Origin: Panacagrimonas sp052386745
Lineage (GTDB): Bacteria > Pseudomonadota > Gammaproteobacteria > Nevskiales > Nevskiaceae
Reading direction: 5' to 3'
NCBI GenBank assembly: GCA_052386745.1
Contig: JBQTJW010000046.1
Location: 1 to 15,691, forward strand
DNA length: 15,691 nucleotides
Each line of letters opens with the position of its first letter. The stretch's first letter is position 1. This document shows positions 6,721 through 13,854 of this stretch, in pieces. The notes under the pieces are model-generated. The model ran no database searches and was not told where the DNA came from. It saw only the letters and a program-made list of their open reading frames with translations. The position numbers were made by a program, and so were the translations under genes.

Positions 6721-8576
6721 GCATCGGTCTCCTTCTTGTTCTGGGCGTGGCGCGTGCGTTCCAGTTCCTCGATCGCGGCCACGCGGGCCACGGCGTCGGA
6801 GAGTTCATCGGCAAAGGCCTGGCGCCGCTGCGCCAGATCGGCCAGGCCCGGCTCCAGCAGGCCGCGGTTGGCGGCCAGCGACAGCGCGTTGCCAAAGATT
6901 TCACGCGAGATGCACTCGGGGTTGCGCAGCTTCTGCTGAAGCACGTACTGCTGGCCCACGGTCACGCATTCCTCGATCAGCACCTTCTTGCTCGACCGCG
7001 AGGTGAGCGGCTGCGCGCGGATGCGGTCAGCCACGATGTAGTAGGCCTCCAGGAACGGCATCAGCACGCGGTGCGCGATCAGGAACGGCGAGTTCGCCAG
7101 CAGGCCGCGGCGGCCGTCCATGGTGACGGCGAGGTGGTTGAACTTGGGGTGCAGGGCGCGCGTCTCCGCCGTCATTTCCTTGCGGAAGGCTTCCTTCTCG
7201 CTGAACAGGAATTCGAACTTGAGCAGGTCGCGCATGGCGAAGGCCGCGGCCCAGGCACGTTCCAGCGGCCCGTCGATGTCCTCGCCCTTGGCATCCAGCA
7301 GCACCACTTCGAGGATCGCGCGGTTGACGAACCAGTGGATCGCCGAGTTGCGGTAGTACGCGGCCACGGAATGCTGGCCCGCCACGATCTTGAACACCGG
7401 CGTCATGCCCGCGTCGTAGCGCGTGACCACGCCGCGGCCCGCCAGGGTGCTGAGCGTGTCGTTGACGCCGACTTCGCTGCGCAGGGCCTTGAGCTGGGAC
7501 GTGGGCAGGCCGCGCAGGTGCGCGTAATCCAGCAGCGGGCGTACCAGTTCGCCCACTTCCTGAAGGGTGAGCGCACGGTCGCGCACGCCGAGCAGGGCCA
7601 GCGTGGCCAGCGCCGGCGCGGTCACGGGGGTGACGCGGTTGATGCGCTGGAACACCTCGAAGGCGATCTTGGCCACGTTCCACTTGCCGCCGGGCTTTTC
7701 GCTGTCGGCGCGGGCCAGGGCCTCGCGCACCGACAGCGGCTCGCCGAAGCGTACGTGCACGTCGCCAATCCAGTCCTGCTGGGCGCGCGAGTATTCGAAC
7801 AGCCAGTTCAGGCCTTCCGGCACCTTGGCCGCGCCGGCCTCTTCAGCAGCCATCTTGCCGACCTCGTGCAGCAGGTCGTAGGTGATGGCGACCGGCACCA
7901 GCAGGATGTCGCGCGTGGTGCCGGCCTCGACCGCGTCACACAGGTAGCGCAGAAGGCCGTACTTGGGCGGGCGCAGCTTGCCGGTGCGCGAGCGGCCGCC
8001 CTCCATGTACCACTCCAGGTTGTAGTTCTGCGCGGTGAGCCAGGCCAGGTACTCGCGCACCACCAGCTTGTAGATCTCGTCGTCACCGAAGCTGCGACGG
8101 ATCAGCACCGCGCCGGACCGCTTGAGGATGGTGCCGAACGGCCAGAAGGCCATGTTGTTGCCGCCCGGCAGGTAATTGCGCTTCATGCCGTGGCGCTGCA
8201 GGAACAGCGACAGGATGAACGGGTCGGCATAGGAGCGGTGCGTGGGCAGGAACACCAGCGAGTGGCTCTCGTTGAGCCGCTTGAGTTCCTTCACGGCGGT
8301 GAATTCGGCCTCCACGTCCACGGTCCAGGCACGGATCAGCAGCGGGCGCAGCACGTGGTCGAACATGGCCTCGAACACGGGGTTCTGCACCGCCACCATG
8401 TCGTTCAGCGCGGTCTCGGCTTCCTTCTGCACCTCGCGCAGCGGCCGCCCCAGCCTTTCGGCAAGCGCATTGATCTGGCTGGAAAAGCGCTCGGTGCGGA
8501 CGATGCTGCGCGCCGTCGGCGCACGGCGATGGGTCAACGAGGCAAGCAGCGCATCGAATGTCGGCTTCACGTCCAT
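6717..8576 (-). CDS. plsB: Glycerol-3-phosphate 1-O-acyltransferase (PlsB-like)
   Basis: This enzyme puts the first acyl chain on glycerol-3-phosphate to make lysophosphatidic acid at the inner membrane. From the ATG at 8576 it is 619 residues, shorter than E. coli PlsB (about 807), with the difference mainly at the N-terminus. Motifs: FLPTHRSYADPF with HX4D (His113/Asp118), GGNNMAFWPFG (138-148), GAVLIRRSFGDD (155-166) and EGGRSRTGKLRPPKYG (192-207). The open frame extends to a TTG at 8663. The ribosome site GGGGAGG directly abuts the ATG at 8576, leaving no spacing, whereas it lies 6 bases before an in-frame GTG at 8570; the true start may therefore be that GTG (617 residues). First gene of the lipid operon; its TGA overlaps the next ATG. 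Inside the operon it supplies the substrate of the PlsC domain that follows. Confidence 0.94.
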   Translation of the reverse strand: MDVKPTFDALLASLTHRRAPTARSIVRTERFSSQINALAERLGRPLREVQKEAETALNDMVAVQNPVFEAMFDHVLRPLLIRAWTVDVEAEFTAVKELKRLNESHSLVFLPTHRSYADPFILSLFLQRHGMKRNYLPGGNNMAFWPFGTILKRSGAVLIRRSFGDDEIYKLVVREYLAWLTAQNYNLEWYMEGGRSRTGKLRPPKYGLLRYLCDAVEAGTTRDILLVPVAITYDLLHEVGKMAAEEAGAAKVPEGLNWLFEYSRAQQDWIGDVHVRFGEPLSVREALARADSEKPGGKWNVAKIAFEVFQRINRVTPVTAPALATLALLGVRDRALTLQEVGELVRPLLDYAHLRGLPTSQLKALRSEVGVNDTLSTLAGRGVVTRYDAGMTPVFKIVAGQHSVAAYYRNSAIHWFVNRAILEVVLLDAKGEDIDGPLERAWAAAFAMRDLLKFEFLFSEKEAFRKEMTAETRALHPKFNHLAVTMDGRRGLLANSPFLIAHRVLMPFLEAYYIVADRIRAQPLTSRSSKKVLIEECVTVGQQYVLQQKLRNPECISREIFGNALSLAANRGLLEPGLADLAQRRQAFADELSDAVARVAAIEELERTRHAQNKKETDA

Positions 8577-8692
8577 CCTCCCCGAAAGCGCGGTGGAGAA
8601 GAGGCGGGAGCCCTGTTCACCTGCCGCCACAATGAACCACGCAGCCACGCAGCATCGCAGCAAGTCCCTGCGTGTGCGGCCTTAATTTGTGA

Positions 8693-8701
8693 TGCTAGGA
8701 T
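8693..8701 (+). promoter_or_regulatory. Candidate extended -10 promoter element for the acyl-CoA synthetase
   Basis: TGC followed by TAGGAT matches the extended -10 pattern TGnTAnnnT. The hexamer 17 bases upstream (about 8673-8678, TGTGCG) is a poor -35, which extended -10 promoters tolerate. Transcription would begin near 8708, leaving an untranslated leader of about 105 bases. Confidence 0.4.
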
Positions 8702-8745
8702 AACACTCGCCGGAAAGCGCCAGACAATAAGACGCCCGGTCTGAC

Positions 8746-8765
8746 TCGCCGGCCCCGGTCGGCGA
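8746..8765 (+). other. Hairpin in the acyl-CoA synthetase leader
   Basis: TCGCCG and CGGCGA can pair as a 6-bp stem around an 8-base loop, 47 bases upstream of the start codon. It could fold in the leader RNA of the predicted promoter; no known riboswitch resemblance is seen. Confidence 0.25.
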
Positions 8766-8812
8766 AGCCTGCATCAGGCACCCACCACGCACGACCGAGA
8801 GGGGAATACCGC

Positions 8813-10357
8813 ATGTTCGTCACGCAGACTCTGCGCCGCGCCGTCCAGACCCGCGGCAACCACACTGCCTCCGTCTACGGCGACCGCCGCCAGACGTACA
8901 ACCAGTTCCAGGATCGCATCTCGCGGCTCGCCGGCGGCCTGCTGGCGCTGGGCGTGCAGCGCGAGGACCGCGTGGCCATCCTGTCGCTCAACAGCGATCG
9001 CTACCTGGAATACCTGTACGCCGTGGCATGGGCGGGCGCGGCCTGCAACCCGGTCAACATCCGCCTGGCGCCGCCGGAGATCGCCTACACGCTGGACGAT
9101 TCGGCCACCGAAATCCTGTTCATCGACGACACCTACGGCAAGATCCTGCCGGCGCTGCGTCCGCTGATGAAGACGGTGAAGCACGTCATCTTCACCGGCG
9201 ACGGCCCGATGCCGGAAGGCTGCCTGTCGTACGAGGACATCATCCGTTCAACCGAACCGGTGGCGGACGCCAACGTCGGCGGCGAAACCCTGGCCGGCCT
9301 GTTCTACACCGGCGGAACCACGGGCAAGTCCAAGGGCGTGATGCTCACGCACAGCAACATCGTGTTCAACGCCCTGAACGTGGTGCCGGTGCAGATCTAC
9401 GACGAGCACGCGGTGTACCTGCACGCCGCCCCCATGTTTCACCTGGCGGACCTGGCCAACACCTACGCGGTGACCATGCTCGGTGCCACGCACGTGATCG
9501 TGCCGCGCTTCGAGATCGACCCGGTGCTGGCCATCCTGCAGAACGAGAAGGTCACGCACTGCATCCTGGTGCCGACCATGATCAACATGCTGCTGTCGTC
9601 GGGAAAGATTGCGAACTACGACCTCTCCAACTGGAAGCAGCTGATGTACGGCGCCTCGCCCATGCCCGAGGCGCTGCTGCTGGAAACCATGCGCCAGATG
9701 CCCTCGGTGCGCCTGATGCAGGGCTACGGGCAGACCGAGGCGGCTCCGCTGATCACCTCGCTCGCGTTCGAGTACCACAAGGGCGCGACGCTGCGCAGCG
9801 CCGGGCGCGCGGTGTACGGCGTGGAAGTGGCGATCATGGACACCGAGGATCGCGAAGTCCCCCGCGGCAGCGTCGGCGAAATCTGCGCCCGCGGCGCCAA
9901 CGTCATGCGCGGCTACTGGCGCCTGGAGACGCAGACGCGCGAGACCCTGCGCAACGGCTGGCTGCACACCGGCGACATCGGCTACATGGATGCGGACGGC
10001 TTCGTGTTCATCGTCGACCGCGCCAAGGACATGATCATCAGCGGCGGCGAGAACATCTTCAGCGTCGAGGTCGAAGGCGCCATCTACCAGCATCCGGCGG
10101 TGCAGGAGTGCGCGGTCATCGGCATTCCCAGTGACCAGTGGGGTGAGCTGGTGCACGCGGTGGTCGTGCCCAAGGCCGGCGCCACGCTGGAAGCCGAGGC
10201 CATCATCGCCCACTGCCGCAGCCTGATCGCCGGGTACAAGGTGCCGCGCAGTGTGCAGATCCGCCACGAACCCCTGCCGGTGAGCGGCGCGGGCAAGATC
10301 CTCAAGACCGACCTGCGCAAGCCGTTCTGGGAAGGCCGCGGGCGCGCCGTGAACTGA
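8813..10357 (+). CDS. Long/medium-chain acyl-CoA synthetase (AMP-forming ligase)
   Basis: This 514-residue enzyme activates carboxylic acids with ATP and CoA through an acyl-adenylate. All core motifs of the ANL superfamily are present: the phosphate loop YTGGTTGKSKG (165-175), GYGQTEA (304-310), HTGDIGYMDADG (385-396), DRAKDMIISGGENI (402-415) and the C-terminal SGAGKILK with the adenylation Lys495. It lacks a signal peptide and is cytoplasmic. The start ATG is preceded by GAGAGGGG about 8 bases upstream. It is divergent from the glycerolipid operon and shares its control region, so the likely job is to supply acyl-CoA for PlsB, PlsC and WS/DGAT, or to feed the nearby dehydrogenases. FadD3/FadD13-like or aromatic-acid ligases have similar motifs, so chain length and exact substrate are open. 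Confidence 0.93.
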   Translation: MFVTQTLRRAVQTRGNHTASVYGDRRQTYNQFQDRISRLAGGLLALGVQREDRVAILSLNSDRYLEYLYAVAWAGAACNPVNIRLAPPEIAYTLDDSATEILFIDDTYGKILPALRPLMKTVKHVIFTGDGPMPEGCLSYEDIIRSTEPVADANVGGETLAGLFYTGGTTGKSKGVMLTHSNIVFNALNVVPVQIYDEHAVYLHAAPMFHLADLANTYAVTMLGATHVIVPRFEIDPVLAILQNEKVTHCILVPTMINMLLSSGKIANYDLSNWKQLMYGASPMPEALLLETMRQMPSVRLMQGYGQTEAAPLITSLAFEYHKGATLRSAGRAVYGVEVAIMDTEDREVPRGSVGEICARGANVMRGYWRLETQTRETLRNGWLHTGDIGYMDADGFVFIVDRAKDMIISGGENIFSVEVEGAIYQHPAVQECAVIGIPSDQWGELVHAVVVPKAGATLEAEAIIAHCRSLIAGYKVPRSVQIRHEPLPVSGAGKILKTDLRKPFWEGRGRAVN

Positions 10358-10397
10358 TGCGCCGCAGCCTGCTCCCGGCACCTCCAATCCAGCAGCC

Positions 10398-11102
10398 ATG
10401 AACCAGCACCCCGCGGTGCCTGCATCCGTTGCGGTCGACCAGGCCATCACCAGCCGGCGGTCGATCCGCGCGTTCCTGCCGACGCCGGTGCCGCGCAGCG
10501 TGATCGAGGACATCCTGCGGGTGGCGTCGCGCGCGCCTTCGGGCACCAACACCCAGCCCTGGCACGTGCACGTCCTGACGGGTGCTGCCAAGGAAGCGCT
10601 GAGCAAGGAAATCCGCGAGGAATTCGACCGGCCGGACTGGGAGTCGCGCCACAAGGACGAGTACGACTACTACCCGTCCATGTGGAAGTCCCCGTTCATC
10701 GACCGCCGCCGCAAGGTCGGCTGGGACTTGTACGGCCTGCTCGGCATCCAGCGCCACGAGAAGCAGCGCATGCACGACCAGCATGCGCTCAACTATTCGT
10801 TCTTCGGCGCGCCCGTCGGGCTGATGTTCACGGTAGACCGCATCCTGGGCCGCGGCAGCTGGATGGATTACGGCATGTTTCTGGAGGCCGTGATGGTCGC
10901 GGCGCGAGGGCGCGGTCTGGACACCTGCCCGCAGGCCGCGTTCACGCATTTCCACAGCATCGTCGGGCGACACATCTCGATCGCGCCGGAAGAAATGCTG
11001 GTCTGCGGCATGGCCCTGGGCTACGCGAACAACGATGCGCTGGTGAACAAGCTGGTGACCGAGCGGGAGCCGGTGTCAGGCTTCGTACGCTTCCTGGAAT
11101 GA
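10398..11102 (+). CDS. Nitroreductase-family flavoprotein
   Basis: A 234-residue FMN oxidoreductase of the nitroreductase superfamily, which uses NAD(P)H to reduce nitro groups, quinones, enones or related acceptors. The FMN-binding N-terminal motif RRSIRAFLPTPVP (20-32) is followed by ASRAPSGTNTQPWHVHV (43-59), and the C-terminal part has GMALGYANNDALVNK, typical for the family. It begins 40 bp after the acyl-CoA synthetase on the same strand and is probably co-transcribed; no clear Shine-Dalgarno sequence precedes the ATG. The central insert rich in Asp/Tyr/Arg (DEYDYYPSMWKSPF) is seen in the PnbA-like subgroup, to my memory. A link to lipid metabolism is not evident; a reductase acting on an activated unsaturated or nitro compound is possible. 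Confidence 0.9.
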   Translation: MNQHPAVPASVAVDQAITSRRSIRAFLPTPVPRSVIEDILRVASRAPSGTNTQPWHVHVLTGAAKEALSKEIREEFDRPDWESRHKDEYDYYPSMWKSPFIDRRRKVGWDLYGLLGIQRHEKQRMHDQHALNYSFFGAPVGLMFTVDRILGRGSWMDYGMFLEAVMVAARGRGLDTCPQAAFTHFHSIVGRHISIAPEEMLVCGMALGYANNDALVNKLVTEREPVSGFVRFLE

Positions 11103-11109
11103 GGCTGCG

Positions 11110-11138
11110 GCCGGCTCGTGGCTCTCGGCCGAGCCGGC
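11110..11138. terminator. Long GC hairpin between convergent genes
   Basis: GCCGGCTCG and CGAGCCGGC form a perfect 9-bp stem around an 11-base loop, within the 52-bp gap between the stops of the nitroreductase (plus) and the anti-sigma factor (minus). Its place suggests a shared bidirectional 3' end. Neither strand has a T-run, so termination would need Rho or simply be weak. Confidence 0.5.
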
Positions 11139-11154
11139 AAACCGCTCGAATCCT

Positions 11155-11964
11155 TCAGATGCCGCGATCAGCCACGCGCTGGGCGGTCAGGTTGCGGGCG
11201 GAAGTCACGATCGGCCCGTCGGGCATGTCCTGCGGCGAGCTGTTTTCCGGCTCCAGGCTCACGGCCAGATCGAAACCCGACGCGGTGTCGCTGCTGAGCT
11301 GGTCCGGCAGCCGGATGTCCGCGCTGGCGCCGTTCCGGCTGGGCAGCAGGCCCAGCGCGACCGGCCCGAGCCGGGGGGAAATCCACCACAGCTGCACCTT
11401 GCGACCCGCAAGCTGGGGATAATCGCCCGCGGCAACGACGTTCACCTGCCGCTGATCGGTGGACAGGCTCACCAGCCACTGCACCTGGGACGCCGGCGCG
11501 CGCAGCAGGGTCACGTACATCGGTGCGTCGTCCGCATTGGATGACAACCCGGCCAGCATCGGCACGCTGCGCGTCGGCGCGAAATGCTGCTGGCCCAGCA
11601 TCACCGCCAGCATGAGCCCCGCAGCGGTGGCCAGACCCGCCACGAAACTGCGGCGGCTGACCCGGCGCCGCGGCGCGGCCACGTCGGGCTCTGCCACCTT
11701 GCGGATCGGAACGACCTTGGGCGATGCCGCCGGAAGCGGGAACATGCGCGCCTTGACCGCTTCCCAGTCGTGCTCCGGCGGTGCGATGGGGCTGATGCTC
11801 TCCGTCATCTGCACCAGGCGCATTTCCCAGAAATACACGTCGGCGCGAACCAGCGCGTTTCCTTCCATGACCCGCTCGAACCGGTCGCGCGCCGACCCGC
11901 GGAGCGTGCCAAGCACGTACTCCGCTGCGAGCAAACCTCTCAATTCAGGGTCGTGCAAATTCAT
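11155..11964 (-). CDS. RskA-type anti-sigma factor, single-pass membrane protein
   Basis: A 269-residue protein that would bind the sigma factor encoded just upstream and hold it at the inner membrane. The N-terminal part (1-70) carries LLAAEYVLGTLRGSARDRFERVM, typical of RskA-like anti-sigma domains; no zinc-binding HxxxCxxC motif is present. A single membrane helix lies at about 107-124 (FVAGLATAAGLMLAVMLG), preceded by RRRVSRRSF, which looks like a twin-arginine motif. The periplasmic part (130-269) is the RskA C-terminal domain, with QWLVSLSTDQRQVNVV, KVQLWWISPRLGPVALG and DLAVSLEPENSS. It starts 3 bp after the sigma-factor stop and has no clear ribosome site of its own, so it is probably translationally coupled. 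Release of the sigma factor likely needs regulated proteolysis; the signal is unknown. Confidence 0.9.
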   Translation of the reverse strand: MNLHDPELRGLLAAEYVLGTLRGSARDRFERVMEGNALVRADVYFWEMRLVQMTESISPIAPPEHDWEAVKARMFPLPAASPKVVPIRKVAEPDVAAPRRRVSRRSFVAGLATAAGLMLAVMLGQQHFAPTRSVPMLAGLSSNADDAPMYVTLLRAPASQVQWLVSLSTDQRQVNVVAAGDYPQLAGRKVQLWWISPRLGPVALGLLPSRNGASADIRLPDQLSSDTASGFDLAVSLEPENSSPQDMPDGPIVTSARNLTAQRVADRGI

Positions 11965-11967
11965 GAG

Positions 11968-12546
11968 TCATCGTTGCAGAAACTTGCGCATGCGCGCAAG
12001 CCCCCGGCGAACCCTGCTCTTGACGGTTCCCAACGGCACTTTGAGCATCTGCGACAGCTCCAGGTGGGTGTATCCCTCGTAATAGACCAGCATCAGGTAG
12101 CGGCGTTCATCCTCGTTTAGCTCCTGCAGGCTGTCGGCGAGGCGGTCCGACACATCCTCCCCGTCGACGAGGCTGGGCGCGGGCTCGGAGGCGACCACGT
12201 CCATCAGGGCGGTGATGTTCTCGGCTTCCGACCACTCCACCTCCAGCTTCGGGTCCACGCGGCGGCCGCGCAGCATGTCGATGGCGCGGTAGCGGGCGAT
12301 GCTGATCATCCAGGCCAGCGGCGGCCCCTTCTCTGGCGAATAGCTGACGGAGCGATGCCAGATCTTGAGGTAACTGTCCTGCAGCGCCTCGTCCGCCCAC
12401 TCCGGCTTGCGCAACATCCGCATCAGCACGCCGTAAAGCGTGCTGCTGGTGATGCGGTACACCTCGCCGAACGCGGGCTCGTTGCCGAGCGACACCGACT
12501 GCAGCAGCCGCACCAGCTGCTCCGGATCGGGCTTGGGCGACGACAT
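11968..12546 (-). CDS. ECF RNA polymerase sigma factor, SigK-like
   Basis: From ATG 12546 the protein has 192 residues, the usual length of group IV (ECF) sigma factors. Region 2 spans about 25-97, with DEALQDSYLKIWHRSVSYSP (core binding) and AWMISIARYRAIDMLRGRR (-10 recognition). Region 4 spans about 137-190, with the helix-turn-helix YTHLELSQMLKVPLGTVKS and RRGLARMRKFL. The partner anti-sigma factor follows at once, which is the SigK-RskA (ECF19-like) arrangement. An in-frame GTG at 12591 would add 15 residues; neither start has a good Shine-Dalgarno sequence, and I prefer the ATG because it gives the usual N-terminus. It lies 72 bp downstream of an acyl-CoA dehydrogenase on the same strand. 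Its promoter and targets are not visible; ECF factors often activate their own operon, and the beta-oxidation genes upstream could be partners. Confidence 0.92.
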   Translation of the reverse strand: MSSPKPDPEQLVRLLQSVSLGNEPAFGEVYRITSSTLYGVLMRMLRKPEWADEALQDSYLKIWHRSVSYSPEKGPPLAWMISIARYRAIDMLRGRRVDPKLEVEWSEAENITALMDVVASEPAPSLVDGEDVSDRLADSLQELNEDERRYLMLVYYEGYTHLELSQMLKVPLGTVKSRVRRGLARMRKFLQR

Positions 12547-12618
12547 CACGCGCCAGCCGGACCGGTCGGAATGTTCATCGGCGGGGCGCACGGTCCGGGG
12601 CTGGCCTCAAGGTCCGAC

Positions 12619-13791
12619 TCAGCCCTTGCGCTGGTCGAAAGCGCGGCCGTAGACCATCGCGGCGATGGTATTGCGCAGGATTTCCGTGGTGCCCCCACCG
12701 AGCGCGAAGCCGCGCGAGTCGCGCACCATGCGCTCCAGCGGGAATTCGCGCGTGAAGCCGTAGTGGCCGTGGATCTGCAGCGCCTCGTTGGTCACGCGCT
12801 GCACCATCTCGTTGGCGTAGAGCTTGGCGTAGGCGGCGTCCAGCGGGTCGGGGAAGCCATCGACCAGGTGGGTGGCGGCGCGGTAGATCATCAGCCGCGC
12901 GGCGTGGATCTGCGTGGCCATGTCGGCCACCTTCCACTGGATGCCCTGGAACTCGCAGATCGGCCGGCCGAACTGCTTGCGCTCCAGGGAGTAGCTCTTG
13001 GCCAGCTCGTAGGCGCCCTGCGCCACACCCAGGCACATGGCGGCGTTGCCGACGCGCTCGGGGCCAAAGGAACTCATCAGCCGCTTGAAGCTGCGGGTGG
13101 AGTCCGGGTCGCCGGCCATGATGAGGTTCTCGCGCGGCACGCGGCAGTTGTCGAAGAACAGTTCCACCTCCGGCACGCCGCGCCCGCCCATCTTCGGCGC
13201 CGGGTGGCCGAGCTCGAAGCCGGGCGTGCCCTTTTCGACGATCAGCGCGCCGATGCCGCGCGGCCCCTGGGTCTTGCCCCAGCGTGCAAATACCAGGATG
13301 TGGGTCGCCACATGGCCACCGGTGCAGAAGCACTTCTGGCCGTTGAGGACGATGTGGTCGCCGTCGGGCGTCGCACTGGTGATCATGTCGGTCATGGCCG
13401 AGCCGGCACCGGGCTCGCTGATGCCGATGCCGAAGATGTTCTTACCGCTCACGCAGCCGGGCAGCCAGCGCTTCTTCTGTTCCTCGTTGCCCAGAATGGT
13501 GATCGCGCGCGAAGGGCCGTTGATCGCACCCTGGGCCACGAGCGCGGTGTTGAAGCAGACCCGCGCAATTTCTTCGAGCAGCAGGGTGCCCTGGATGATG
13601 GGCGCGCCTGAGCCGCCGTATTCCTCGGGAATGACGATGCCGAGGTAGCCCAGCTCGGCCAGCAGCTTGAGGTTTTCGGTCGGATAGATCTCCTCTTCGT
13701 CCCAGTAGGCTGCCTTCGCTGCAAAGGCCCGTTCGGCCATCTTGCGGGCATCCTGACGAAAGGATTCGAGTTCAGGGTCAAGCTGAAACAT
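12619..13791 (-). CDS. Acyl-CoA dehydrogenase
   Basis: A 390-residue FAD-dependent acyl-CoA dehydrogenase. Motifs include LGYLGIVIPEEYGGSG (47-62), GIGISEPGAGSAMTD (121-135), the central domain FFDNCRVPRENL (212-223), KRLMSSFGPERVG (236-248), ERKQFGRPICEFQG (270-283) and LQIHGHYGFTREF (338-350). At the spot where many members have the catalytic Glu (YEGT), this protein reads LGGGT (364-368); Glu245 in helix G (SFGPER) sits where isovaleryl- and long-chain enzymes carry their base. I chose the ATG at 13791 rather than 13818 because GGAG lies 5 bases upstream and the N-terminus fits the family. It follows the enoyl-CoA hydratase by 63 bp and precedes the sigma factor. It would act in beta-oxidation of fatty or branched/cyclic acyl-CoA; the substrate is not identifiable. 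Confidence 0.94.
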   Translation of the reverse strand: MFQLDPELESFRQDARKMAERAFAAKAAYWDEEEIYPTENLKLLAELGYLGIVIPEEYGGSGAPIIQGTLLLEEIARVCFNTALVAQGAINGPSRAITILGNEEQKKRWLPGCVSGKNIFGIGISEPGAGSAMTDMITSATPDGDHIVLNGQKCFCTGGHVATHILVFARWGKTQGPRGIGALIVEKGTPGFELGHPAPKMGGRGVPEVELFFDNCRVPRENLIMAGDPDSTRSFKRLMSSFGPERVGNAAMCLGVAQGAYELAKSYSLERKQFGRPICEFQGIQWKVADMATQIHAARLMIYRAATHLVDGFPDPLDAAYAKLYANEMVQRVTNEALQIHGHYGFTREFPLERMVRDSRGFALGGGTTEILRNTIAAMVYGRAFDQRKG

Positions 13792-13822
13792 GGCGGCTCC
13801 GGAATCTGGAATGGGCATGGGC

Positions 13823-13836
13823 GGCGCCTTTGCGCC
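13823..13836. other. Small hairpin between hydratase and dehydrogenase genes
   Basis: GGCGC, a CTTT loop and GCGCC form a 5-bp stem 18 bases beyond the hydratase stop. On the minus strand the loop reads AAAG. It may separate mRNA segments within the operon; support is slight. Confidence 0.2.
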
Positions 13837-13854
13837 TTTGAGGTGTTGCCACAG

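Larger units (their letters stand above)
8577..8812. promoter_or_regulatory. Divergent control region between the lipid operon and the acyl-CoA synthetase
   Basis: This 236-bp region faces plsB on the left and the acyl-CoA synthetase on the right. The part at 8577-8663 is open in the plsB frame but looks like leader rather than coding. Near 8681-8730 the DNA is more A+T-rich (TTAATTTGTGATGCTAGGAT), where divergent promoters would sit. On the minus strand TTGTCT (about 8720-8725) and TTATCC about 18 bases further on make a possible sigma-70 pair for plsB. The overlap suggests the two directions may be co-regulated. Confidence 0.5.

Noticed and set aside
6747..8744. 665-residue open frame on the plus strand opposite plsB
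   Set aside because: It is the antisense frame of a clear PlsB gene; the translation is a monotonous Arg/His/Gln/Val/Gly mix with no domain, as expected from high-GC codon bias.
12355..13611. 418-residue plus-strand frame opposite the sigma factor and acyl-CoA dehydrogenase
   Set aside because: It crosses two real minus-strand genes and has shadow-type composition.
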